21,942 bases of DNA from CANGYM01 sp044372405 (GTDB lineage Bacteria; Pseudomonadota; Alphaproteobacteria; JAJTHO01; CANGYM01), in assembly GCA_044372405.1 (NCBI GenBank), contig JBILRW010000021.1, forward strand, positions 1 through 21,942, read 5' to 3'. Position numbers and translations under genes: made by a program. Below, one piece after another: positions 6,459-14,031 of this stretch; within the stretch, counting starts at the first letter, position 1; every line of letters starts with the position of its first letter. The notes under the pieces were generated by a model. The model saw only the letters and a list, made by a program, of their open reading frames with translations, ran no database searches and had not been told where the DNA came from.

Positions 6459-8483
6459 CTAAACAAAAAGATAAAGAGTGGCGATGAAAAGACTCCCAAG
6501 GGCGGACAGTAAGATGGAAAAATTATCACAAATATCTTGGGAGACACTTCGGATATTATCCAGTTTGAACTGCCATTCCTTGGTTTTATGAACGGTATAA
6601 ATATGATGTTTTTTTGCCTCCATAAATTCATCCATATCCACTTTTTTTTCGGCAGCATTATCAATCAGATGCAAAAGGCGATCAAAGGGACAAACACTGC
6701 GGTGGGATTCCAGCATTTTTTTGATTTTTTCCCGTCGATTTTTGGATCGATAGACGGCCAGGCTTTGCAGGCTGAGATCATGGACCCAGTAATAAAGGTC
6801 TTTTAAGGGGGGCGGGCTGGTATTTTTTTCGATGAGAGAAAGAAAACGTATACACGCGATGATTTTTTGTTCCTTGGGTGCCTTTTCGTCAGGCAGGGCA
6901 TTGAGAAAATCATCCTTAATAAAATCATAGTGTGTGGCCGCATAGGCCACAAGATGCCGATCGATGGGGAGTTTTGGGGCCAATTGATTTTGATGATGCT
7001 GGGCATAATGGTTCAAAGCCGCCAGCATATCTGTGCGTTCATACACCGTGACATGATTCATCATGGCACTTTGGCAAGGCAAGTGTGGATTCAATTCATA
7101 AAGGCAGCGCTCAATCCCAAAACCCATACCCCGTTTGGACAAAAAGCCAGAGGTTTCCTGGTAAAGTTTGTTAAAACGCATGACCTGAGGCGATTTTTGG
7201 CCCCTTAACGAAAGCCAAAAAAGGGCGGCTTTGCTGTTGAGCAAAGCGGCCGCATCACTGCGCATTTTGGTGTCATGAAAATAAGCGGCCAGATGATCGC
7301 CAATGCCATCCAGGGCGTAAACAAGCCCCCTGAAATAAAGCGGATTTTCAGGATCAAGAGCCATCAGACTATAGGATAAAATCGCATCATGCCGGACACT
7401 GGCTTCGGTGCGGGAGGCCGCCACCTTGGCCTCTTCTATCCCATCGCCCTGCTCATGCTTTCCGGAATTGCGCCGCATCCAGACACGGAATTCCTCTGTG
7501 TAAATGATATCCTGAATCCCTGTCCAGTCCAGCCCTATTTGATGAATCAACAGCGGGGGGCTGTCATAGTCTGTTCCTTGGTAAGAAAAAGGCTTGGTAG
7601 CACTTTTTTGAGGGGGCCGATAACGGGCATGGACTTTGTTAAAGTCTGCCCAGGATTCTAAGTCATCCAGCGTCCATCGTTGATGGATTTCATCACAAAT
7701 CAATCCTTTAAGGAGCTCGCCAATACGATCTGAAAATATTTGTTTTTCAACAAAAAAAAAGTAGCTTCCTTCGCTGAGGCGTTTTTTATTGTCTTCCGAG
7801 GAAGAAAGACGCTGTAAGAATTTGGAGTCTTTATAAAGAGAAAGAATCGTCACACCCAAGGCGTAAAGATCATAACTGGGATGCCCCGCCCCCCTAGCAG
7901 TGGGTTCCGAAAAACATGTTTGTAACGGTTCGTAACAGGCGGGCTGCAAAAATCCTGGGGGTGTTAAAAATCCAGGTCCCAAAGCCAAGTGACGAAAGGA
8001 AAGATCTTCAAAAGTAATCCTTTCCGGATGGATAGCCCGATGGGTTAAATTGAGCTGTTCAAAATCACGCAACAAACTGACAAAAGGTTTCACCAGGTAC
8101 TCAGCGACATTTTTATGCATCTGAAAAAAGCCTCGGGCTTCACCCGATGCCAAAGAAATTTCTTTGGGTTTTTGGGCAATCACTAACATTTGGTTGTGGG
8201 GACTATTTTGAATGCGGAGAGGGTAGACTGTATATCCTTGAAGCAAATGGGGATTATCAATTTTGCTCTGAACCTCCATCATAAAAAGACGGGGAACGAT
8301 ATGGGGGGCCAGAAGATAAGCAATTTCGTTTATTTTCTGTACCGGGTAAGCGGTAATATGGGGATCAAAGGATAGAGAGGGTTGGGAACTGGTAAAATCC
8401 ACCGTGTCCCCCTGACCGAACGTGACGGGCTCGGCTAATGAGATTTTTTTTATAGCATACAAATGTTGGCTTTTATCCCTCAT
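6459..8483 (-). CDS. Protein kinase-like protein lacking catalytic residues, C-terminal membrane anchor
   Basis: The 674-aa product has a kinase-fold C-lobe: HRAIHPERI at 148-156 stands where HRDxKxxN would be, and DLYALGVTILSLY (205-217) matches the helix after the activation segment. The catalytic Asp is Ala150, Lys is His152 and Asn is Arg155. The DFG site reads GPG (about 169-171), and no glycine-rich loop is visible. It is therefore probably a pseudokinase. Residues 280-640 are helical and poorly characterised. The last ~22 residues are hydrophobic and end the protein, so it looks tail-anchored with a cytoplasmic bulk. I recall similar HRA-type proteins in other alphaproteobacteria, often annotated as serine/threonine kinases. 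It is the first gene of a leftward operon. The ATG at 8483 has an in-frame stop 11 codons upstream and a poorly spaced AAGG, so the start may be leaderless or weakly translated. Confidence 0.8.
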   Translation of the reverse strand: MRDKSQHLYAIKKISLAEPVTFGQGDTVDFTSSQPSLSFDPHITAYPVQKINEIAYLLAPHIVPRLFMMEVQSKIDNPHLLQGYTVYPLRIQNSPHNQMLVIAQKPKEISLASGEARGFFQMHKNVAEYLVKPFVSLLRDFEQLNLTHRAIHPERITFEDLSFRHLALGPGFLTPPGFLQPACYEPLQTCFSEPTARGAGHPSYDLYALGVTILSLYKDSKFLQRLSSSEDNKKRLSEGSYFFFVEKQIFSDRIGELLKGLICDEIHQRWTLDDLESWADFNKVHARYRPPQKSATKPFSYQGTDYDSPPLLIHQIGLDWTGIQDIIYTEEFRVWMRRNSGKHEQGDGIEEAKVAASRTEASVRHDAILSYSLMALDPENPLYFRGLVYALDGIGDHLAAYFHDTKMRSDAAALLNSKAALFWLSLRGQKSPQVMRFNKLYQETSGFLSKRGMGFGIERCLYELNPHLPCQSAMMNHVTVYERTDMLAALNHYAQHHQNQLAPKLPIDRHLVAYAATHYDFIKDDFLNALPDEKAPKEQKIIACIRFLSLIEKNTSPPPLKDLYYWVHDLSLQSLAVYRSKNRREKIKKMLESHRSVCPFDRLLHLIDNAAEKKVDMDEFMEAKKHHIYTVHKTKEWQFKLDNIRSVSQDICDNFSILLSALGSLFIATLYLFV

Positions 8484-8583
8484 CCTTTGGATATGACATA
8501 GGGATGGTTAAAAAAGGACTTATAACACTCCTCATTTTTGGATTGATACAGTGTCAGGTTTCGGCTCCTTACCACCCTACAAG

Positions 8584-8614
8584 ATCTACATTCTTCTCAA
8601 AGCGTGCACTTTTT
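8584..8614. repeat. Two dispersed words side by side, upstream of infA
   Basis: Positions 8584-8598 (ATCTACATTCTTCTC) are identical to 116-130, the beginning of the tandem array before tRNA-Trp. The next bases, 8599-8614 (AAAGCGTGCACTTTTT), are the exact reverse complement of 530-545 after moeB. No gene is credible here: the short open frame covering it (8504-8698) lacks a proper ribosome binding site. The joint recurrence suggests a dispersed element or paired binding sites. The identity is seen; the meaning is unknown. Confidence 0.55.
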
Positions 8615-8643
8615 TATTGCTTTTTAAGGGGTTCGGCGTTACG

Positions 8644-8676
8644 GGTTAACCATCAGAGAAACATTAACCTTTTTTT
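8644..8676 (+). promoter_or_regulatory. TTAACC repeats with T-run before infA (weak terminator or regulator site)
   Basis: GGTTAA (8644-8649) and TTAACC (8664-8669) can pair across a 14-nt loop and are followed by seven T residues, giving the outline of a weak, A/T-rich intrinsic terminator 30 bp before infA. The same bases contain TTAACCAT (8646-8653) and a second TTAACC, resembling half-sites of the alphaproteobacterial cell-cycle regulator CtrA. The distance between the two TTAA words (14 nt) differs from the canonical 7. Either reading is tentative. Confidence 0.35.
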
Positions 8677-8706
8677 GATGACTTTTTCTTTATTTTAAAA
8701 GGTGTT

Positions 8707-8925
8707 ATGACCAAAGAAGACCTTATTGAATTCAACGGCACGGTGGAGGAAGTTCTTCCCAACGCCATGTTTCGCGTTAAACTGGAAAATGATCATTTGG
8801 TTTTGGCCCATACCTCGGGCAAGATGCGCAAAAATCGTATCCGGATTATGGCCGGGGATCAGGTTACAGTGGAAATGACCCCCTATGATCTTTCCAAGGG
8901 CCGCATTACCTTTCGCTTTAAATAA
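8707..8925 (+). CDS. infA: Translation initiation factor IF-1
   Basis: IF-1 binds the A site of the 30S subunit during initiation. The 72-residue product is one OB-fold domain with the familiar segments IEFNGTVEEVLPNAMFRVKL, GKMRKNRIRI, and the ending YDLSKGRITFRFK. The length is exactly that of typical IF-1. The ATG at 8707 is preceded by AAAAGGTG (8697-8704). It is the first gene of a rightward series, 21 bp ahead of cpoB. Confidence 0.98.
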   Translation: MTKEDLIEFNGTVEEVLPNAMFRVKLENDHLVLAHTSGKMRKNRIRIMAGDQVTVEMTPYDLSKGRITFRFK

Positions 8926-8945
8926 TCTCTGTTTCAGGGGAGATT
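8924..8945 (+). promoter_or_regulatory. Possible hairpin masking the cpoB ribosome binding site
   Basis: AATCTC (8924-8929) and GAGATT (8940-8945) form a 6-bp inverted repeat with a 10-nt loop in the infA-cpoB spacer. The right arm covers part of the AGGGGAGA Shine-Dalgarno for cpoB, so folding could lower cpoB translation relative to infA. The stem is short and chance cannot be excluded. Confidence 0.25.
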
Positions 8946-8946
8946 C

Positions 8947-9717
8947 ATGCTTTTGCACCGTCTTTTCTGCCTTTGTCTTGTGCTTTCAGCACACAGTGCT
9001 ATGGCCCAAGAGCCGGTTGTTCTTGGCGGCGCTACAGGCGCAATGGTCACACCTTCATCGCCCGCCTCACTCTTAGAACTTCAGGAAAAAATCAATACGC
9101 TGGAAGCCACGCTGCAAGGACAAACCCAGCAAATCGAAGATCTGCAAAAAACCGTTCGCACGTTGGAGCAACGCTTGCCTGCCGAACCCAAACCAACGGC
9201 AGAAGCGAGTCCGGAGACAGTCCAGGAAGCCGCATCTAACGAAGACGTTACGGAAAACACACCCGCATCCACAGAAACACCAGCAGTGCTGGGGACTGTT
9301 CCCCCCTCTAAGCCTTTGGCAGAAACATCTTCACCTGCCTCTCCTCAAGGGAAGTATCAAGGGGGGATTGATGCCCTCAAACAAGGGCGATATGCTGAGG
9401 CTCGTGAGCATCTGAATACGTTTATCAAAGAAAATCCTGATGATAAACTGATCCCCAATGCCTATTATTGGATGGGGGAGGCTTATTATGCCGAAGGCAA
9501 CTATCGCAAAGCGGGAGAGACTTTTTTAAAGGGCTTTCAGGATTATCCCGAGAGTCCCAAAGCCCCAGACAGTCTGCTTAAGCTTGGTTTATCGCTACAA
9601 TCTGCCAAACAAACTAAGCAAGCCTGCCAAAGTTTTGATGAGCTGATGCGCCGTTATCCCGATGCCAGCCCGGGTGTGATCAATCGCGCCAAACGGGCCA
9701 AGGCCTCCTGCGCTTAG
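8947..9717 (+). CDS. cpoB: Periplasmic CpoB/YbgF-type Tol-Pal accessory protein
   Basis: CpoB coordinates peptidoglycan synthesis with outer-membrane constriction through the Tol-Pal system. The 256-residue product has a signal peptide (hydrophobic core LFCLCLVLSAHS, predicted cleavage after AMA at about 21) and a coiled-coil stretch at about 42-77 (ELQEKINTLEATLQGQ and onward), which trimerises in this family. A Pro/Ala/Glu/Thr-rich linker follows to about 135, then TPR-like repeats (YQGGIDALKQGRYAEAREHL, NAYYWMGEAYYAEGNYRKAG). AGGGGAG lies just upstream of the ATG. The other tol-pal genes are not next to it; tilS follows after 4 bp, a pairing known in alphaproteobacteria. Confidence 0.92.
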   Translation: MLLHRLFCLCLVLSAHSAMAQEPVVLGGATGAMVTPSSPASLLELQEKINTLEATLQGQTQQIEDLQKTVRTLEQRLPAEPKPTAEASPETVQEAASNEDVTENTPASTETPAVLGTVPPSKPLAETSSPASPQGKYQGGIDALKQGRYAEAREHLNTFIKENPDDKLIPNAYYWMGEAYYAEGNYRKAGETFLKGFQDYPESPKAPDSLLKLGLSLQSAKQTKQACQSFDELMRRYPDASPGVINRAKRAKASCA

Positions 9718-9721
9718 GGCT

Positions 9722-10918
9722 ATGCTACCGCCCCTTACGTTTCTGCCCTCAGCGCCCCGTATGGCCATTGCCCTTTCTGGGGGTATGGACAGCCTTGTGA
9801 CCCTGAACCAAGTTCGCCGGTCGGTACCTTCAGGAACGATGATAACGGCTCTTTATACAAATCATCAGCAAAGGAAAGCGGCTTGTATCGAATCCGCCTT
9901 GGTGAAACAGTGGTGTCAGGCCCTTGGTGTCCCCTTTCATAGCCTGGATTTAGCTTTACATCCCGGATTGGATGCGGCGACCCTGCGCCGCGCCCGTTAT
10001 CGGGCCATGATTACCTGGTGTCACGAACACCATCATCCTGTTTTGATCACCGGACATCATAGTGATGACCAAAATGAAACCTTTTTGATTGCCGCACAGC
10101 GGGGTAGTGGGGTCGATGGCCTGGCGGGTATGCGGCCGGTGCATACCTGGTGGGGGATTCAGGTGGTTCGTCCCATGCTTTTATTTCCCAGACAAGACCT
10201 TTTGGCTGAAGCCCGAACATTAGGACTCCGGTGGGTTGAGGATCCCAGTAACGCCAAAACATCTTTTTTACGAAACCGATTGCGCGCAGCGTTAATAGAC
10301 ATCCCTCATCACCTGGAAACCACCATAGAGGCTGTGGCGGCGGCGCGTGATTATTTTGATCGCCACGTGGATGCCTTTTTTAGCCACCATGTTCAAATGT
10401 TTCCTGAGGGATATTTAACACTGCCCTACCCAACACTGGTGGCCCAAGATCAAGAAATCGCCCGGCGTATTTTAAAGCAGGCCCTTCGCTTAATCAGTGG
10501 AAAAGCCGTGGATCCCCGTTTTTCCCGTTTGAGTCGGGCGACTTGGGCCCTGTACCAGGCGCCTAAACAAACGTTGAGTCTCCACGGCTGTATCATCACC
10601 AGCACATCAGAAAAAATTATGATTTATCGCGAACTCAAAGCCATTGATAGCACGCCTTTGCCTGGGGATCAGGCGCATTTGTGGGATCAGCGTTTTTTTT
10701 GTCAGGCCAGCGAACCCAATGCCTATTGGTCTGCTTTGGGGGCTCAGGGATACGAACAGATCCGCGCCCACCTGAAACCCACAGGTCGCCCTTTGCGCTA
10801 TGCGGTGTCGCTAACCCAACCCGCTTTGTGGTCAAAAGAGGATCATCGTGTCCTGGCCGCCCCCACGCTGGGTTACCAATCCGAGGAGATATCTTTCAGG
10901 GTGTTTTTTTTGGGGTAG
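9722..10918 (+). CDS. tilS: tRNA(Ile)-lysidine synthase
   Basis: Converts C34 of tRNA-Ile2 (CAU anticodon) to lysidine using ATP and lysine, so that AUA is read as isoleucine. The PP-loop SGGMDS lies at residues 19-24 (the family usually has SGGSDS or a close variant), and HHSDDQNETFLI at about 112-123 matches the second family motif. The region EDPSN followed by RNRLR is also typical. The 398-aa length fits a form with a C-terminal extension. The ATG follows the cpoB stop by 4 bp; its AGGG overlaps that stop codon and is close to the start, so translational coupling is likely. No ftsH follows, unlike the common arrangement. Confidence 0.93.
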   Translation: MLPPLTFLPSAPRMAIALSGGMDSLVTLNQVRRSVPSGTMITALYTNHQQRKAACIESALVKQWCQALGVPFHSLDLALHPGLDAATLRRARYRAMITWCHEHHHPVLITGHHSDDQNETFLIAAQRGSGVDGLAGMRPVHTWWGIQVVRPMLLFPRQDLLAEARTLGLRWVEDPSNAKTSFLRNRLRAALIDIPHHLETTIEAVAAARDYFDRHVDAFFSHHVQMFPEGYLTLPYPTLVAQDQEIARRILKQALRLISGKAVDPRFSRLSRATWALYQAPKQTLSLHGCIITSTSEKIMIYRELKAIDSTPLPGDQAHLWDQRFFCQASEPNAYWSALGAQGYEQIRAHLKPTGRPLRYAVSLTQPALWSKEDHRVLAAPTLGYQSEEISFRVFFLG

Positions 10919-11005
10919 CTGTAGACAGCGCCCTCTTCCAAGAGATCCCCTTGATTTTCAGCATTTTCACAGGTATGGGATAAAGACAAGGAAAGATATT
11001 TGATC

Positions 11006-12172
11006 ATGCCCTCCCCGATTTTGCCCGTTTTTTCCCCCATGCCAGTTTCTTTCGTTCGGGGGGAAGGCGTGTATCTGTATGATTCATCAGGAAAACGTTA
11101 TTTGGATTTTGGCAGCGGCGTTGCCGTTTCGGCATTGGGGCACAGCCACCCTGCGGTGATTCAGGCCATAACGAACCAGGCCCATCGGGTGATGCATGTT
11201 TCGAACTGGTATCAGATCCCCGAACAATACCAGGCGGGGGAGGCTTTGATTGCAAACACCTTTGCAGACTATGTCTTTTTTGCCAACTCCGGAACGGAAA
11301 CCATTGATGGGGCCATTAAACTGATTCGGCAGTATCATATTGCCCATCATCATCCTGAACGGTATCGCATTATCACCATCAAGGGGGCCTTTCACGGCCG
11401 GACCTTCGCGGCCATGTCGGCGTGTGGAAAAAACACGTTTCCCCCTGATTTACCGGGCTTTGATCAAATTCCTTTTGGGGACTGGGACGCCCTAGCGGCC
11501 GCCATTACGCCCCACACCGCCGGTATTTTGATTGAGCCCATTTTGGGGGAAGGCGGCATTTTCCCCGTCCCCCTAAATCAGCTACGTCGCTTAAGAAGCC
11601 TTTGTGATCAACACGATCTGGTGTTGTGCCTGGATGAAATTCAAACGGGCGTGGGGCGGACGGGATATCTTTATGCCCATGAGGCCGCCGGGATTGTGCC
11701 GGATGTGTTAACCACCGCCAAGGGCCTGGGGGCGGGCTTTCCCGTGGGGGCCATTCTGGCCAATGAAAAAATTGGGGGCTGTATGCAATCCGGCATGCAT
11801 GGATCAACCTTTGGGGGTAACCCGCTGGCCTCGGCTGTGGTTTCTGCTGTTTTGGGGGAAATCACACGGCCGGGCTTTTTGGACAACGTCAAAGCCATGG
11901 GGCAAATGTTGTGGGACAACCTCACCACCCTGACGCAAACCTATCCCCATGTTTTTTCTCACGTGCGCGGCGCGGGACTGATGCAGGGCCTGGTGTGCGT
12001 GCGGGGCAATCGGGCCGTAGCGGAAGCCTTAGTCAAAGAGGGGCTGTTGGTGATCCCTGCGGGGGATAACACCATTCGTCTGATGCCGCCCCTGATCGTG
12101 ACAAAGGATCATATTAAAGAAGCCCTTGCCATTTTGCGCCATTTTTGCAACGCTCCTTCTTTCGTTTCGTAA
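11006..12172 (+). CDS. argD: Acetylornithine aminotransferase
   Basis: PLP-dependent transaminase that makes N-acetylornithine in arginine synthesis. In some bacteria it also acts on succinyldiaminopimelate in the lysine pathway. Class III features are YLDFGSGVAVSALGHSHP near the N-terminus, NSGTETIDGAIKL, GAFHGRTFAAMSA, DEIQTGVGRTG, and the PLP lysine K239 in TTAKGLGAGFPVGA. I chose the ATG at 11006 (388 aa). An in-frame TTG at 11000 sits 7 nt after AAGGA (10988-10992) and could be the real start, adding two residues. The 87-bp gap after tilS has a TTGATT/TATGGG pair at 17-bp spacing (10951-10979), a weak promoter candidate. argF follows after 13 bp. Confidence 0.95.
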   Translation: MPSPILPVFSPMPVSFVRGEGVYLYDSSGKRYLDFGSGVAVSALGHSHPAVIQAITNQAHRVMHVSNWYQIPEQYQAGEALIANTFADYVFFANSGTETIDGAIKLIRQYHIAHHHPERYRIITIKGAFHGRTFAAMSACGKNTFPPDLPGFDQIPFGDWDALAAAITPHTAGILIEPILGEGGIFPVPLNQLRRLRSLCDQHDLVLCLDEIQTGVGRTGYLYAHEAAGIVPDVLTTAKGLGAGFPVGAILANEKIGGCMQSGMHGSTFGGNPLASAVVSAVLGEITRPGFLDNVKAMGQMLWDNLTTLTQTYPHVFSHVRGAGLMQGLVCVRGNRAVAEALVKEGLLVIPAGDNTIRLMPPLIVTKDHIKEALAILRHFCNAPSFVS

Positions 12173-12185
12173 ACAGGCGTTTATT

Positions 12186-13076
12186 ATGCCCCGTCATTTT
12201 TTAGATTTGGACGTCCTGGATGCAGGCGTGTTGCAGCACCTTTTAGATCAAGCGTTGTTGATGAAGAAAACACGGACCTTCCCTGATACTTTTCGGGGTC
12301 GCACCGTGGCCATGATTTTTGAAAAACCCTCGACCCGTACCCGCTTTTCCTTTGAACGCGCCATCACCGATTTGGGGGGGCATGCCATTGTTGTGAATAA
12401 AAACGACATGCAGTTGGGGCGCGGGGAAACCATTGGGGATACCGCCCGTGTTTTGTCACGCTATAGTGACATCCTCGTCGCCCGCACCCTGTCCCACGAT
12501 ACCCTGGTAACATTGGCCAAAAATGCCACCATTCCTGTGATTAACGCCCTGAGTGACCGCAGTCACCCCTGCCAGATTCTGGCGGATTTGATGACCGTGC
12601 AAGAGGCCCTTGGGTCCCTACACCATCACCCCATCACCTGGATTGGGGATCCCAACAATGTGTTTTTTTCGTGGCTACAGGCGGCGATCATCCTGAATCT
12701 TCCCCTGACCCTCAGCTGCCCCCCTGAACTTTATCGCCAGGATCTAAAGACCCTTTTTAATCAAAATTCCAATCTCATCTGGGAAAAAGATCTGCAAAAA
12801 GCGGCCAGAGACGCCCATGTTATTATGACGGATACCTGGGTATCCATGGGATGTGAAAATCCCGATGAACAGACGCGGTTGCTGACGTCCTATCAAGTTA
12901 ACGAGGCCTTGATGAAAGAGGCCGATCCCCAGGCGATTTTCCTGCACTGCCTGCCGGCGGTGCGCGGCCAAGAAGTCACCGATGCTGTTATGGACGGCCC
13001 CCAAAGCCGTGTGTTTGATCAGGCGGAAAACCGCCTGCATGCCCAGCGGGCTTTGCTGTTATGGTGTTTTGAATAA
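12186..13076 (+). CDS. argF: Ornithine carbamoyltransferase
   Basis: Joins carbamoyl phosphate and ornithine to give citrulline, the sixth step of arginine synthesis, in the cytoplasm. The carbamoyl-phosphate loop STRTR is at residues 49-53, HPCQ at about 126-129, the ornithine-side SMGCE in DTWVSMG, and HCLPAVRG at about 252-259. The 296-aa length is slightly short for the family but nothing is missing. The frame is open 20 codons upstream into argD, but PRHFLDLD is the normal beginning, so I chose ATG 12186. The ribosome binding site is weak, and coupling to argD is likely. Confidence 0.96.
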   Translation: MPRHFLDLDVLDAGVLQHLLDQALLMKKTRTFPDTFRGRTVAMIFEKPSTRTRFSFERAITDLGGHAIVVNKNDMQLGRGETIGDTARVLSRYSDILVARTLSHDTLVTLAKNATIPVINALSDRSHPCQILADLMTVQEALGSLHHHPITWIGDPNNVFFSWLQAAIILNLPLTLSCPPELYRQDLKTLFNQNSNLIWEKDLQKAARDAHVIMTDTWVSMGCENPDEQTRLLTSYQVNEALMKEADPQAIFLHCLPAVRGQEVTDAVMDGPQSRVFDQAENRLHAQRALLLWCFE

Positions 13077-13092
13077 AGACAGAGACTAGCCC

Positions 13093-14019
13093 ATGTTTTT
13101 TTTGTGGCTCAAAGACGGACTCGCGGCCCTAACCGCCGGTCATTTGGTGGTGATTCCCACGGAAACGGTTTACGGCCTGGCCGCCGATGCGACCAATCCT
13201 GAAGCCATCACCGCCCTGTACGCCGCCAAGGGTCGCCCTGCCAACAATCCCCTCATCGTCCATGTTCCTAATAAAGCGGCGGCTTTGCGTTGGGGGATTT
13301 TTTCAGAAACGGCCCACAAACTGGCCGATGCCTTTTGGCCTGGTCCGTTAACCCTGGTGCTGCCCATGACTGAGGAAGCCAAAGCCCGCCTGGCCCCCGC
13401 CGTTACGGCTGGTCATAATACCCTGGCTCTTCGTGTGCCGGATCATCCTCTAACGTGGGATGCCCTGAGATCCCTACCCTTCCCCCTGGCCGCCCCCAGT
13501 GCCAATCTATCCAACCATCTTTCGCCCACACGGGTGAGCCACCTGCACCCTCAGCTCCTCACCCACGTCGCCCATGTTTGGGACGGGGGGCCTTGCATTC
13601 AGGGGCTGGAATCCACCATTGTTCAAGTCATCGACAACGACTGGGCCGTCCTGCGCCATGGAACCTTAACCCAGCAAGATCTGACCGCTTTTTTAAAAAC
13701 AAACCCCCAGCAAGGAACAGCCGCCGCCCCCGGCCAGTTATCCCGCCATTATGCGCCGGAGCATCCCCTGATCCTCAATGCCCGTGAAGTGGGTCCCAAC
13801 GATGCCCTGCTGGCTTTTGGGCCCCATGTCCTCCCCGGGGCCATGATCACCCGAAATCTCAGCGTGCGGGGGAATCTTTCTGAGGCCGCCGCTACGTTAT
13901 TTGACGCCCTGCATACCCTGGATGCCTACCCTTGCGCGCGCATTGTGGTCATGCCCATTCCTGAAATGGGTGTGGGCCTGGCGGTGAATGAACGGTTGAG
14001 GAAGGGGGCGATGGGGTGA
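13093..14019 (+). CDS. tsaC: L-threonylcarbamoyladenylate synthase, two-domain Sua5 type
   Basis: Makes threonylcarbamoyl-AMP from threonine, bicarbonate and ATP for the t6A37 modification of ANN-decoding tRNAs. The YrdC/TsaC fold occupies about residues 10-195 with PTETVYGLAADA, KGRPANNPLIVHV and APSANLS. The C-terminal part (to 308) carries the segment GQLSRHYAPEHP, the typical linker of Sua5 proteins, so Sua5 is the more exact family name. The ATG is 16 bp after argF and is followed by a run of T residues in the coding sequence (prone to slippage). It ends 12 bp from the convergent YejF-like gene, and no terminator is visible in that gap. Confidence 0.94.
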   Translation: MFFLWLKDGLAALTAGHLVVIPTETVYGLAADATNPEAITALYAAKGRPANNPLIVHVPNKAAALRWGIFSETAHKLADAFWPGPLTLVLPMTEEAKARLAPAVTAGHNTLALRVPDHPLTWDALRSLPFPLAAPSANLSNHLSPTRVSHLHPQLLTHVAHVWDGGPCIQGLESTIVQVIDNDWAVLRHGTLTQQDLTAFLKTNPQQGTAAAPGQLSRHYAPEHPLILNAREVGPNDALLAFGPHVLPGAMITRNLSVRGNLSEAAATLFDALHTLDAYPCARIVVMPIPEMGVGLAVNERLRKGAMG

Positions 14020-14031
14020 GGATTGAATTCC

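Noticed and set aside
8504..8698. 64-aa open frame with a lipoprotein-like N-terminus upstream of infA
   Set aside because: The cysteine context (LIQC) is not a good lipobox, no ribosome binding site is properly spaced, and the frame runs through the dispersed repeat words and the T-rich infA leader.
10951..10979. TTGATT / TATGGG pair as the argD promoter
   Set aside because: The spacing is ideal but the -10 match is only 3/6. argD may simply be read from upstream, so I mention it under argD and do not list it as a promoter.
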